NCBI RefSeq assembly: GCF_023740735.1 | Contig: NZ_JAMRXH010000022.1 | Span: 1 to 64,000 of the forward strand | Direction of reading: 5' to 3' | Source of the DNA: Nocardia sp. CDC159 | GTDB taxonomy: Bacteria > Actinomycetota > Actinomycetes > Mycobacteriales > Mycobacteriaceae | DNA length: 64,000 bases | Part shown: positions 51,166 to 58,782 of the stretch, in pieces | How positions within the stretch are numbered: the first letter of the stretch is position 1 | How the letters are laid out: the number at the start of each line of letters is the position of its first letter | Notes under the pieces: generated by a model | Database searches by the model: none | The model's input: only the letters and a program-made list of their open reading frames with translations | Told to the model about the DNA's origin: nothing | Position numbers and translations under genes: made by a program

Positions 51166-52101
51166 ATGGTGGAGTACGAGGTCGTCGTGATCGGCGGCGG
51201 CGCGGCCGGGCTGAGTGCCGCGACGGTGCTGGCTCGGGCGCGGCGGCTGGTGGTGGTGATCGATGCCGGGTCGCCGCGCAACGGTCCGGCGCGACATCTG
51301 CACGGCTATCTCTCGCGCGACGGGATGGATCCGGCGCGGCTGCTGACCGTCGGGCGCGCGGAGCTGGCCGCCTACGGCGGTGAGTTGCGTTGTGCGCGAG
51401 TGCGTTCCATCGAGCGGTGTGCGGGTGGGTTCGAGGTGCGATGCGAGGGGGCGGCGGATGTGACGGCGCGCGCGGTGGTGGTGGCCACCGGTTTGCGCGA
51501 CGAGCTGCCGCCGATTCCCGGTGTTCGCGAACGGTGGGGTGCGGACGTGGTGCACTGCCCGTACTGCCACGGATACGAGGTCCGCGATCGTCCGATCGGC
51601 GTGCTCGGCGGCGAGAACCGGCCGTTCACCCTCCATCAGGCCGCGCTGGTGCGGCAATGGTCGGCCGATGTGCTCTTCTTTCCCGATCGGATCGTGCTGA
51701 CCGGGGAGGAGCGAGCTCGCCTGGACGCGCGGGGTGTTCGGATCGTCGACGGCGCGGTGGCGCGGCTGGTCGGCGAGGGCGGACGGCTGCACGGGGTCGA
51801 ACTCGCCGACGGTTCGGTCGTGCCTCGGTCGACGGTGTTCGTCGGTCCCCGGTTCATTCCACGGGACCGGCTGCTCACGGCGCTGGGTTGCCAAGTGGGC
51901 GAGGGCGGTTGGGTGCGGGTCGACGGTGCGGGGCGGACCAGTGTGGATGGGGTGTGGGCCGTGGGGAATGTCGCCGATTCCGCGGCGCAGGTGATCGGTG
52001 CGGCGGCGGGTGGATCGCGGGCCGGGATCGATGTGAACCATTATCTGCTGGAGCGGGAGGTGCGACTCGCGATGGGCGAGCTGAGCGAAGCGGGACGGTA
52101 G
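51166..52101 (+). CDS. Thioredoxin-reductase-like FAD oxidoreductase
   Basis: A 311-residue flavoprotein. FAD motif VVIGGGAAGLSAATVLARA, active-site pair C131-C134 in HCPYCHGYE, second dinucleotide region IGVLGGENRPFTLHQA, and GVWAVGNVADSAAQVIGAAA near the end. The NADPH-binding glycines are changed (GVLGGENRPFTL lacks GxGxxA), so its electron donor may differ from NADPH, as in ferredoxin- or gliotoxin-type relatives. It follows an 18-base operator and is divergent from MarR. Could protect against oxidants or act on disulphide natural products. Confidence 0.87.
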   Translation: MVEYEVVVIGGGAAGLSAATVLARARRLVVVIDAGSPRNGPARHLHGYLSRDGMDPARLLTVGRAELAAYGGELRCARVRSIERCAGGFEVRCEGAADVTARAVVVATGLRDELPPIPGVRERWGADVVHCPYCHGYEVRDRPIGVLGGENRPFTLHQAALVRQWSADVLFFPDRIVLTGEERARLDARGVRIVDGAVARLVGEGGRLHGVELADGSVVPRSTVFVGPRFIPRDRLLTALGCQVGEGGWVRVDGAGRTSVDGVWAVGNVADSAAQVIGAAAGGSRAGIDVNHYLLEREVRLAMGELSEAGR

Positions 52102-52239
52102 CTGAACTAGGCTGCGGGCGTGTTGATTCTCGCGTTGGGGCGCGGGATGGTCGCCGCTGTGCTGGCTCGATCCGGCCCGTGAGCCCGCGATCGGCATCGG
52201 CTACCTGTGATAGCGAATGGCTCGCTGTAACGTGCTGCC

Positions 52240-52800
52240 ATGAGCTTCGTCATCGACGGTTCGTGCACCTGCTATCTCATGCCGGGCGACCACGACGAGG
52301 CCCGGCAGCGCTTTCTCGAGCTGGTCGCCGGGCCGGGCGAGACCTGGATCATCGCCTACGGCTTCACGCTGCCCGGCGCGATCGATGCGCTGGTCGCCGC
52401 GCATCGCGACGGCGTTCGACTGCATCTGTATCTCGATCACACCCAATCGACCGGGGCGACCGAGCGGCCGCTGGTGCGGCGGCTGGTCGAGGCCGGGGTC
52501 GAGGTGACCATCGGGACCAGTACCAGCGGGGCCAAATACATCTGCCACACCAAGGGTTTCGTCACCGACGCCGCATCCGGGCCGCAGTGCTGGGAGGGAT
52601 CGGTGAACTTCAGCACCAGCGGCTGGCTGCAGGTCAATACCGCCATGCAGTTCTCCTCGCAGACCTGGCGCGATCACTTCGTCGCGCAGTTCAACACGCT
52701 GGTCGCCTACGCCTGGCGGGAGGAACGCAAGTTGCAGCTCATGCCCGCGCCGCCCGCGGGCTTCGCCACGGACGCGCCGACCCTGCCGCTGTCGGTGTAG
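52240..52800 (+). CDS. Phospholipase D-like domain protein, single HKD motif
   Basis: A 186-residue protein with one PLD motif: HTKGFVTDAASGPQCWEGSVN (His, Lys and downstream Asn-Phe-Ser of the HxK...GSxNF pattern). Because one motif makes half an active site, it should work as a dimer like Nuc endonuclease or related phosphatidyl hydrolases. The N-terminal part (DPG-free) has HLYLDHTQSTGATERPLVRRL. The C-terminus is Pro-rich. The alpha/beta hydrolase follows after 10 bases, so the two share an operon. Confidence 0.8.
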   Translation: MSFVIDGSCTCYLMPGDHDEARQRFLELVAGPGETWIIAYGFTLPGAIDALVAAHRDGVRLHLYLDHTQSTGATERPLVRRLVEAGVEVTIGTSTSGAKYICHTKGFVTDAASGPQCWEGSVNFSTSGWLQVNTAMQFSSQTWRDHFVAQFNTLVAYAWREERKLQLMPAPPAGFATDAPTLPLSV

Positions 52801-52810
52801 GAAGAAGACC

Positions 52811-53575
52811 ATGCGACATCCGGCCGAACCGATCCTCAACGCGTTGACCTTCCTGCCCGAGCGGCGGATCCTGCTGACGCCGCGGGAGTACGGGCTGGAC
52901 TACGAGGACCTGTATTTCACCGCCGCCGACGGCATCCGGATCAACGGCTGGTTCGTGCGGGCCCCGAAGCCGGTGGCGCACATCCTGTTCGCGCACGGCA
53001 ACGCGGGCAATATCGGCGACCGGTCGGTGGTGCTGGCGCTGCTGGCCGCGGCGGGGCTGGACGTACTGATCTTCGACTACCGCGGCTACGGCCGCAGCGC
53101 GGGGCGCCCGAGCGAACGCGGCGCCTATCTCGATGCCCGCGCCGCTCGCGCGGCGCTGCTCGACCGGCCCGGGGTCGACCCCGAGCGGGTGCTGTACCTG
53201 GGCAAGTCGCTCGGAGGCGGAGTGATGATCGAACTGGCCACCGCCCATCCGCCCGCCGGGCTGATTCTCATGTCCACCTTCACCGGGCTGCGCGACGCCG
53301 CCCGCGCGGTCTATCCGTTCCTGCCGAAACCCTTCGTGCCCAATGCCTTTCCCAGTCTGCGCCGGATTCGCTCGGTGCACGTGCCGACGCTGATCATGCA
53401 CGGCGACAACGACGAACTGCTGCCGGTGCGGATGGGGGAACGGCTCTACGAGGCGGCCCCGGGGCCCAAGGAGCTGAAGATCTACCCCGGTGGTGGGCAC
53501 AACGACCTGGTGCTCTCCCCGGCCTGGGCCGAGACCGTCGCGCAGTGGGCGCGTTCGGTGCTGCCCGATGCGTAG
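52811..53575 (+). CDS. Alpha/beta hydrolase (BEM46/DUF1100-like)
   Basis: A 254-residue hydrolase. Nucleophile S133 in GKSLGGGV, acid D201 in HGDNDELLP, His H230 in GGGHNDL; oxyanion helper HGNAGNIG near 62. This is the arrangement of the BEM46/YfhR branch. Substrate unknown; carboxylesters or lipids are likely from its position after a PLD-like gene. Start ATG 52811, ten bases after the previous stop. Confidence 0.88.
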   Translation: MRHPAEPILNALTFLPERRILLTPREYGLDYEDLYFTAADGIRINGWFVRAPKPVAHILFAHGNAGNIGDRSVVLALLAAAGLDVLIFDYRGYGRSAGRPSERGAYLDARAARAALLDRPGVDPERVLYLGKSLGGGVMIELATAHPPAGLILMSTFTGLRDAARAVYPFLPKPFVPNAFPSLRRIRSVHVPTLIMHGDNDELLPVRMGERLYEAAPGPKELKIYPGGGHNDLVLSPAWAETVAQWARSVLPDA

Positions 53576-53584
53576 CCTGGAAAC

Positions 53585-54076
53585 ATGTCTGATGTCAGCG
53601 ATCTCGCGGCGCTGGTGGCGGCCCTGCGCGACGAGGATCTGCTCGCGGTCGTGGTGACCGCCACCACCGGGCGGCCCGGGCTCGAGCGGTTGCATCTGGT
53701 CGCCGTCGAACTATCCGCGCATGCCGGTCATGCCACCCTGGAGCCGGATGTGAGTTCGGCCACGGGCGTCTCGAACCTGTCCGCGCCCGAGCCGTCCGTG
53801 CCCACGTCCGGGCAGGTCGCGCCCGGTTCCGGCATACCGGTACCGCCGACGGGTATCGGCGGGGCCGGGGAGTACACCTCCGGCGGAGTCCCTACTTTCG
53901 AGTCAGTTCGCGATAAGGTCGAGCAGCGCTTCGGTACCGCACAGGGGATGGGCGAACTCGATCGGCAGACACCGGCGGGCCGCAGTGCCGAGGAACAGTG
54001 GCAGGCGCGGGAGAAGGCCGCGCGCGACCGGCTGGACGAGATTCGGAATTCGATGCGCCGCACCGATTCCGGCTAG
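53585..54076 (+). CDS. Hypothetical protein with disordered middle (163 aa)
   Basis: It begins MSDVSDLAALVAALRDEDLLA, followed by a Pro/Ser/Gly-rich middle (about 55-100, SVPTSGQVAPGSGIPVPPTG) and a helical end (EEQWQAREKAARDRLDEIRN). No signal peptide or domain recognised. It lies between the hydrolase (10-base gap) and the next long hypothetical, all on one strand, and may belong to that operon. Confidence 0.65.
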   Translation: MSDVSDLAALVAALRDEDLLAVVVTATTGRPGLERLHLVAVELSAHAGHATLEPDVSSATGVSNLSAPEPSVPTSGQVAPGSGIPVPPTGIGGAGEYTSGGVPTFESVRDKVEQRFGTAQGMGELDRQTPAGRSAEEQWQAREKAARDRLDEIRNSMRRTDSG

Positions 54077-54110
54077 GACGGCGGTCCGGATGAACTGAGG
54101 GTGGAACTCG

Positions 54111-55133
54111 ATGACCGAGCCGCGGGAAATCGCCGAGCGACTGCTCGATGCCCAGGTGGACTTCCTCCTCGCGGAGGTGTCCGGCGAGCGCTTCGCCGAG
54201 GTGGTGGCCCGCGACGTGGCGGCGGTGATCGACGTGGCCGACAGCATCGTCTTCCGCGATGTGGTCACCGTCGAGCAGGCCAAGCAGACCGTCCGCAAGC
54301 TGGTCGACCGCGGTGGTGACAGTCCGCTGCTGGCCGAACTGCTCGGCGTGCTGTCCGACGCGCTCTATCAGCACATTGCCGCCAACGAGGACTACACCCT
54401 CGGCGATGTGGTCGACCGCGAACCCGTCGAGGCGCTGCTGGCGAAGATCCTGTCCATGCACGCCACCCAGGAGCGGCTGCTGGATCGTCTCAGCGAGGCG
54501 CCCACCGCGGGACCGGTCGCCGCCAAGTTCACCGATATGCTCATCGACGACATCCTCGAGGCGAACAAGAAGCTCGCGGGCAAGGTGCCGGGGGTGAACT
54601 CGCTGATGACCCTCGGGCAGTCCGCGGTGAAGACGGCGCGCAAGGCCGCCGAGGGCAGCCGGGTCGGCGACCTCGCCGCCAAGGGCACGCTGTATGCGCT
54701 CAAACGAGTGACCAACGCGATCCGCGAAACCCTGCGCGAGGCGCCCGTACACGGTGCGGCCATGGAGTTCTGGGATCTGCACTCCGGGGAGCCGGTCGCC
54801 GGACTGCGCGACTACCTCACCCAGGCCGAGCTGCGCGAGCTGGTGCTGCTGGTCCACGAGATCGTCCGGACCACCCGCAACAAGGAATACGTCGGCCTGC
54901 TGCTCGACGAGTCGGTGGAGGTCTTCTTCACCAAGTACGGCGACCACACCCTCGCCGCCCTGCTGCCCGAACTGGCGATCACTCCCGACGACATCGCCGA
55001 GGAGATCCTGCGCTACGGCCCGGCCGTCGTCGAGGCCGCCAAGCGAAACGGCGTGCTGGCCAAGCTGATCCGCGAGCGGCTCGAGCCGTTCTACACCTCG
55101 GAGCAGGTGCTGGGAATTCTCGCCGACGCCTGA
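54111..55133 (+). CDS. Conserved all-helical hypothetical protein (340 aa)
   Basis: An almost entirely helical soluble protein starting MTEPREIAERLLDAQVDFLL. It contains ELLGVLSDALYQHIAANEDYT, VAAKFTDMLIDDILEANKKL and, late, REALPVHG-like REAPVHGAAMEFWDLHSGEP. No catalytic motif is visible. The repeated helical pattern without coiled coils suggests a scaffold or adaptor. I know of no named family. It ends the five-gene run starting at 52240 and converges with RidA. Confidence 0.75.
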   Translation: MTEPREIAERLLDAQVDFLLAEVSGERFAEVVARDVAAVIDVADSIVFRDVVTVEQAKQTVRKLVDRGGDSPLLAELLGVLSDALYQHIAANEDYTLGDVVDREPVEALLAKILSMHATQERLLDRLSEAPTAGPVAAKFTDMLIDDILEANKKLAGKVPGVNSLMTLGQSAVKTARKAAEGSRVGDLAAKGTLYALKRVTNAIRETLREAPVHGAAMEFWDLHSGEPVAGLRDYLTQAELRELVLLVHEIVRTTRNKEYVGLLLDESVEVFFTKYGDHTLAALLPELAITPDDIAEEILRYGPAVVEAAKRNGVLAKLIRERLEPFYTSEQVLGILADA

Positions 55134-55142
55134 GCGAAGCGC

Positions 55143-55547
55143 TCAGTCCGCTATCGCGAGCGCGTCGATCTCCACCAGCATCTCCTCGCGGGGCAATCCG
55201 GTGAAAACCGTGGTGCGGCTGGGCAGGACGCCACTGGCGGTATAGGCCTCGACGAATTTGCCGTAGGCCTCGTTCATGATCGGGAAGTCCTCGCGCTTGG
55301 TGAGGTAGACGCGCAGCATCACCACGTCCTCGAAGCTGGCCCCGGCCGCCTCGACGATGGCCTTGACATTCTCGAGGGTGCGGGTGGTCTGGGCGGCGAC
55401 GTCGCCGGGGTGGAGGTATTCGCCGGTGGCCGGGTCGACCGGGCCCTGGCCGGAGACCTGGATGAACGGGCCCTTGCGGACGCCCTGGGAGAAGGTGTGG
55501 GCGGGCGCGGGGGCGTCGGAGGTGCGGACGGCGATCTTCTCAGTCAT
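55143..55547 (-). CDS. ridA: RidA-family enamine/imine deaminase
   Basis: A 134-residue protein that hydrolyses reactive 2-aminoacrylate and other imine intermediates released by PLP dehydratases. Family marks are FSQGVRKGPFIQVSGQGPVDP at the start, ENVKAIVEAAGASFEDVVMLRVY in the middle and SRTTVFTGLPREEMLVEIDA with the substrate-binding Arg (SRTTV) and Glu. It is the last gene of the kinase-IclR-RidA unit: its start overlaps the IclR stop by eight bases. In this locus it likely clears the imine from the PLP deaminase encoded divergently. Confidence 0.92.
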   Translation of the reverse strand: MTEKIAVRTSDAPAPAHTFSQGVRKGPFIQVSGQGPVDPATGEYLHPGDVAAQTTRTLENVKAIVEAAGASFEDVVMLRVYLTKREDFPIMNEAYGKFVEAYTASGVLPSRTTVFTGLPREEMLVEIDALAIAD

Positions 55548-56313
55548 GGAATGCCTTTCGGGGATCGGGGGCCGGGCTCCAGCCCAGCGCGGTGGAGATG
55601 GCCTCGGTGGTGGCGCGCAGGCGGGGCAGCAGAGCCAGGACCTGCTCGTGGTCGAGGAGCATGTCGGGGACCGAGACCGATACGGCCGCGACGACCGTGC
55701 CGGTGCCGTTGCGGACGGGTACGGCGACGCAGTTGACGAAGCTCTCGTGTTCCTCGTGGTCCTCGGCGAAGCCCTGGGCGGCAACGGTTTCCAGCTCGGC
55801 CACATAGCGTTCGGGACCGCGGATGGTGCGCTCGGTGAAGGGGTGGTAGTCGATCTTCTCGGCGATGGTGCGCCATTGCCCGCGCGGCTGCGCGGCGACC
55901 AGCACCTTGCCGACGGCGGTGCAGTGCAGCGGCGCGGGCCGCCCGACGCGCGAGTACATCCGTACGCTCTGGGTGGCGTCGAGCTTGTCGATGTAGACGG
56001 CCTCGCCGGATTCGTAGGTGGCCAGGTGGACGGTCTGCCCGGTGGCGGCGTTGAGCGCCTCGAGGTGCGGGCGGGCGACGGTGCGCACGTCGCGCCGCTC
56101 CAGCGAGCGGTTGGCCAGCTCGAACAGCCGGGCGCCGAGGGTGTATCGATGATCGTTGCCGTGGGTGACGAACCGCTGCGCCTCCATGGTCTGCAACAGG
56201 CGCAGCACGGTCGACTTGTGCACGCCCAGCCGGGTGGCCAACTGATCGAGTGTTCTGGCGTCCTCGCCGAGTTCGGTGAGGATGATCAAGGCCCGCTGCA
56301 GGCTCTGACTCAT
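55540..56313 (-). CDS. IclR-family transcriptional regulator
   Basis: A 257-residue regulator. The N-terminal winged helix contains QRALIILTELGEDARTLDQL and LGVHKSTVLRLLQTMEAQRF. The C-terminal IclR ligand domain shows ARPHLEALNAATGQTVHLATY and SFVNCVAVPVRNGTGTVVAA. Ligands of this family are often sugar acids or keto acids, which fits the neighbours. It is second in an operon with the kinase (10-base gap) and ridA (8-base overlap). The palindromes near 57412-57442 in the divergent promoter are its probable sites. Confidence 0.93.
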   Translation of the reverse strand: MSQSLQRALIILTELGEDARTLDQLATRLGVHKSTVLRLLQTMEAQRFVTHGNDHRYTLGARLFELANRSLERRDVRTVARPHLEALNAATGQTVHLATYESGEAVYIDKLDATQSVRMYSRVGRPAPLHCTAVGKVLVAAQPRGQWRTIAEKIDYHPFTERTIRGPERYVAELETVAAQGFAEDHEEHESFVNCVAVPVRNGTGTVVAAVSVSVPDMLLDHEQVLALLPRLRATTEAISTALGWSPAPDPRKAFHD

Positions 56314-56323
56314 GCTGTTCCCT

Positions 56324-57349
56324 TCACGACGCGGCGACCGCGCCGTAGTGTATCCGCGCCCATGCCGAAGCCGTTGCGGCGGCATGGGATTCGAGCCGGT
56401 CCAGCGGCGGCAGGTCGGCGACGTCGCCGGTGCCGGTGAGCGCGGCGGCCGCGCACAGGTGGCCGAAGCGCAGCAGTTGTTCGTGCGGGCGGCCGTGCAG
56501 CAGCGCGGCCAGATAGCCACCGGCGAACGCGTCGCCCGCGCCGATCGCCTCGGTGACCTCCAGTCGCAGCGCCGGAACCTCCACCCGGGCGTCGCCGAGG
56601 AAGCCGGTGACCGAATGGCCGCTGTTCTTGACCACCAGATGCCGTGGCTGCGGGAACATCTCGCGCAGCCGGGCCGGATCGCCGGTGCCGAACACCTCCT
56701 CGGCCTCGTCGGCGCCGACGAACACCACATCGGCGCGGCGCACATGGGCGGCCAGGATGTCGGCCGCCGACTCGGTGCGCCGAATCCACAGCGCCGGACG
56801 GTAATTCAGGTCGAAGCCGATGATCCGGCCGCGCCGGGGCAGCGTCAGCAGCGCCTCGGTGAGCTCGGTGGCCGAGGGCGACAGGGCGGTCGTGATGCCG
56901 GTGAAATGGATCAGCTCGCAGCGATCCAGCAGACCCGACGCCGCGGTCAGATCGGCGGGGGACAGCGCGCTGGCCGCCGATCCGGCGCGGTAGTACAGCA
57001 TGCGGCTCGCCCCCGCCGCCAGATCGGTGGGTCGTCCGGAGCCGCCGCCGCGTTCCTTGACATACAGCCCGGTCGGCCGGACCGGATCGGTGCGGACCGC
57101 GCGCGTGTCCACGCCGCGCTCGTCCAGATGTCGCACCAGATAGCGGCCGAAGCCGTCGTCGCCGACGCGTGAGATCCAGGCGGTGTCGATGCCGAGCTGG
57201 GTGAGCACGGTCGCCACATTGGCCTCCGCGCCGCCCGCGGTGCGCTCGAAGGCCGCGGAGTCCTCGAGCGGGCCCGGATGCGCCACCAGGACGGCCAGCC
57301 CCTCGCCGACGGTCACCGCACGCGGATGGGTCGGCGTAGGACGGGTCAC
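56324..57349 (-). CDS. PfkB carbohydrate kinase, probable 2-keto-3-deoxygluconate kinase
   Basis: A 341-residue ribokinase-fold enzyme. AGGAEANVATVLTQLG is the sugar-binding start, and AIGAGDAFAGGYLAALLHG the C-terminal PfkB signature with the catalytic Asp. LYVKERGGGSGR and the DLNYRPALW stretch (KDG kinase and 5-keto-gluconokinase types) favour a keto-deoxy aldonate substrate. It would convert KDG to KDPG with ATP, which the aldolase at 60390 can cleave. GTG 57349 has GGAGATTC just upstream. First gene of the operon with IclR and RidA; substrate specificity is inferred. Confidence 0.85.
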   Translation of the reverse strand: MTRPTPTHPRAVTVGEGLAVLVAHPGPLEDSAAFERTAGGAEANVATVLTQLGIDTAWISRVGDDGFGRYLVRHLDERGVDTRAVRTDPVRPTGLYVKERGGGSGRPTDLAAGASRMLYYRAGSAASALSPADLTAASGLLDRCELIHFTGITTALSPSATELTEALLTLPRRGRIIGFDLNYRPALWIRRTESAADILAAHVRRADVVFVGADEAEEVFGTGDPARLREMFPQPRHLVVKNSGHSVTGFLGDARVEVPALRLEVTEAIGAGDAFAGGYLAALLHGRPHEQLLRFGHLCAAAALTGTGDVADLPPLDRLESHAAATASAWARIHYGAVAAS

Positions 57350-57411
57350 ACGAATCTCCTTGGAATGCTTGCGGGTACCGGTGGTCCTGTGCAGAATAAC
57401 CACCGTAAACA

Positions 57412-57442
57412 CGTTATGCAATAAGAGTTGCGAAATACGCAA
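57412..57442. promoter_or_regulatory. Probable IclR operator palindromes
   Basis: TTGCG-aaata-CGCAA (57428-57442) is a perfect 5-bp-arm palindrome. Just before it lies TTATGCAATAA (near 57414-57424), an imperfect palindrome of similar composition. Both sit in the 132-base gap between the divergent kinase and deaminase starts. Confidence 0.5.
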
Positions 57443-57481
57443 TAGCCGAAATGTATGGCGGCAGTGCGCGAGAGGAGTGCC

Positions 57482-58768
57482 GTGACCATCGAAAGTGGCA
57501 GCGCCCAGCCGGGTTGTATTGATACCGGCGCGGTGGCGGCGCTCGGCGATATGGTCATCGGGCCCGAACACAAGGCGCTGCCGCCCGCCGCGTGGGGGCG
57601 CACCGTGCGGGAGTTCGTTTCCGGCGCACCGCATCTGGACGAGCTGCAGACGCCGGTGTTCACGTTGGACCGCGCCGCGCTGGATACCAATATCGCCGTC
57701 ATGGCCGACTGGGCGGCGACGGCGGGGGTGCGGCTGGCTCCGCATGGCAAGACCACGATGGCGCCGCGGCTGTGGGCCGAGCAGCTCGCCGCGGGCGCGT
57801 GGGCGATCACCGTGGCCACCGGCTGGCAGGCGCAGGTGGCGCGGTCGTTCGGGGTGAACCGGATCGTGCTGGCCAACGCGTTTCTCGATCCGATCGGATT
57901 GCGTTGGGCCGCAAGTGAATCGGCGCTCGATCCGGACTTCGAACTGATCAGCTGGGTCGACGGTGTCGATGCGGTCGCGCTGATGGAGCGCGCGCTGGCC
58001 GACGCGCCGGACGGGGTGCGGCTGCCGGTGCTGGTCGAACTCGGTGGGCCGCACGGGCGTACGGGGGCCCGGAGCGTCGAGGAGGCGCTGGCGGTGGCCG
58101 CGGCGGTACGGAGCTCGACGCGGTTGGAGCTGACCGGGGTCGGCGGTTACGAGGGGGTGTTCGCGCACGACCGGGCCGTGGAATCGCTGAGCGCCGTGGA
58201 CGATTATCTGGAGAATCTGGCGCGGCTGCATCGCGCGCTGGCCGGGAGCTATGCGCGCCGGGCCATCGTCTCCGCGGGTGGCAGCGCGTTCCCGGATCTG
58301 GCGGTCGAACACCTCGCGCCGCTGGCGGACGAGCACGGGGTACATGGGGTGCCGACCTCGGTCGTGCTGCGGTCGGGGGCCTACGTCATTCACGACGACG
58401 GCTACTACGCCGGGATCTCACCGTTGTCCGAGGGCCGGGGGCTGCGCTCGGCCATGCACGCCTGGGCGCGGGTGCTGTCGCGGCCCGAGCCCGGCCTGGC
58501 GCTGCTGGACGCGGGTAAGCGGGATATGCCCTTCGATGAGGGACTGCCGGTGCCGCAACGGCTTTCGGATGCGCACGTCTCGGCGCTGGCCGATCAGCAC
58601 GCCTTCCTGCGACTGTCCGGCGACAGCGCGCTCGCGGTCGGCGATGTGGTGCGGCTGGGACTGTCGCATCCGTGTACGGCCATGGACAAGTGGCGGCTCA
58701 TTCCCGTCGTCGACGATGCGGACGCCGAGCGGCCCCGGGTCGTCGATCTGGTGCACACCTTCTTCTGA
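57482..58768 (+). CDS. PLP-dependent amino-acid/amino-acid-like deaminase (DSD1 fold)
   Basis: A 428-residue PLP fold-III protein of the D-serine dehydratase/D-threonine aldolase (DSD1) group. K90 in LAPHGKTTMAP binds PLP. The zinc pair of the DSD1 group is present as H396-P-C398 near the C-terminus (SHPCTAMDKW). Members remove the amino group from D-amino acids with a beta-hydroxyl, and relatives act on D-glucosaminate to give 2-keto-3-deoxygluconate. The neighbouring kinase and aldolase favour the latter. GTG 57482 follows GAGAGGAG; ATG 57455 is a longer alternative. Confidence 0.85.
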   Translation: MTIESGSAQPGCIDTGAVAALGDMVIGPEHKALPPAAWGRTVREFVSGAPHLDELQTPVFTLDRAALDTNIAVMADWAATAGVRLAPHGKTTMAPRLWAEQLAAGAWAITVATGWQAQVARSFGVNRIVLANAFLDPIGLRWAASESALDPDFELISWVDGVDAVALMERALADAPDGVRLPVLVELGGPHGRTGARSVEEALAVAAAVRSSTRLELTGVGGYEGVFAHDRAVESLSAVDDYLENLARLHRALAGSYARRAIVSAGGSAFPDLAVEHLAPLADEHGVHGVPTSVVLRSGAYVIHDDGYYAGISPLSEGRGLRSAMHAWARVLSRPEPGLALLDAGKRDMPFDEGLPVPQRLSDAHVSALADQHAFLRLSGDSALAVGDVVRLGLSHPCTAMDKWRLIPVVDDADAERPRVVDLVHTFF

Positions 58769-58782
58769 GCGTACGGAATACC

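Noticed and set aside
56324..58393. 689-residue minus frame extending the PfkB kinase upstream
   Set aside because: The extra N-terminus crosses the divergent promoter and the deaminase gene; GTG 57349 with a ribosome site is the credible start.
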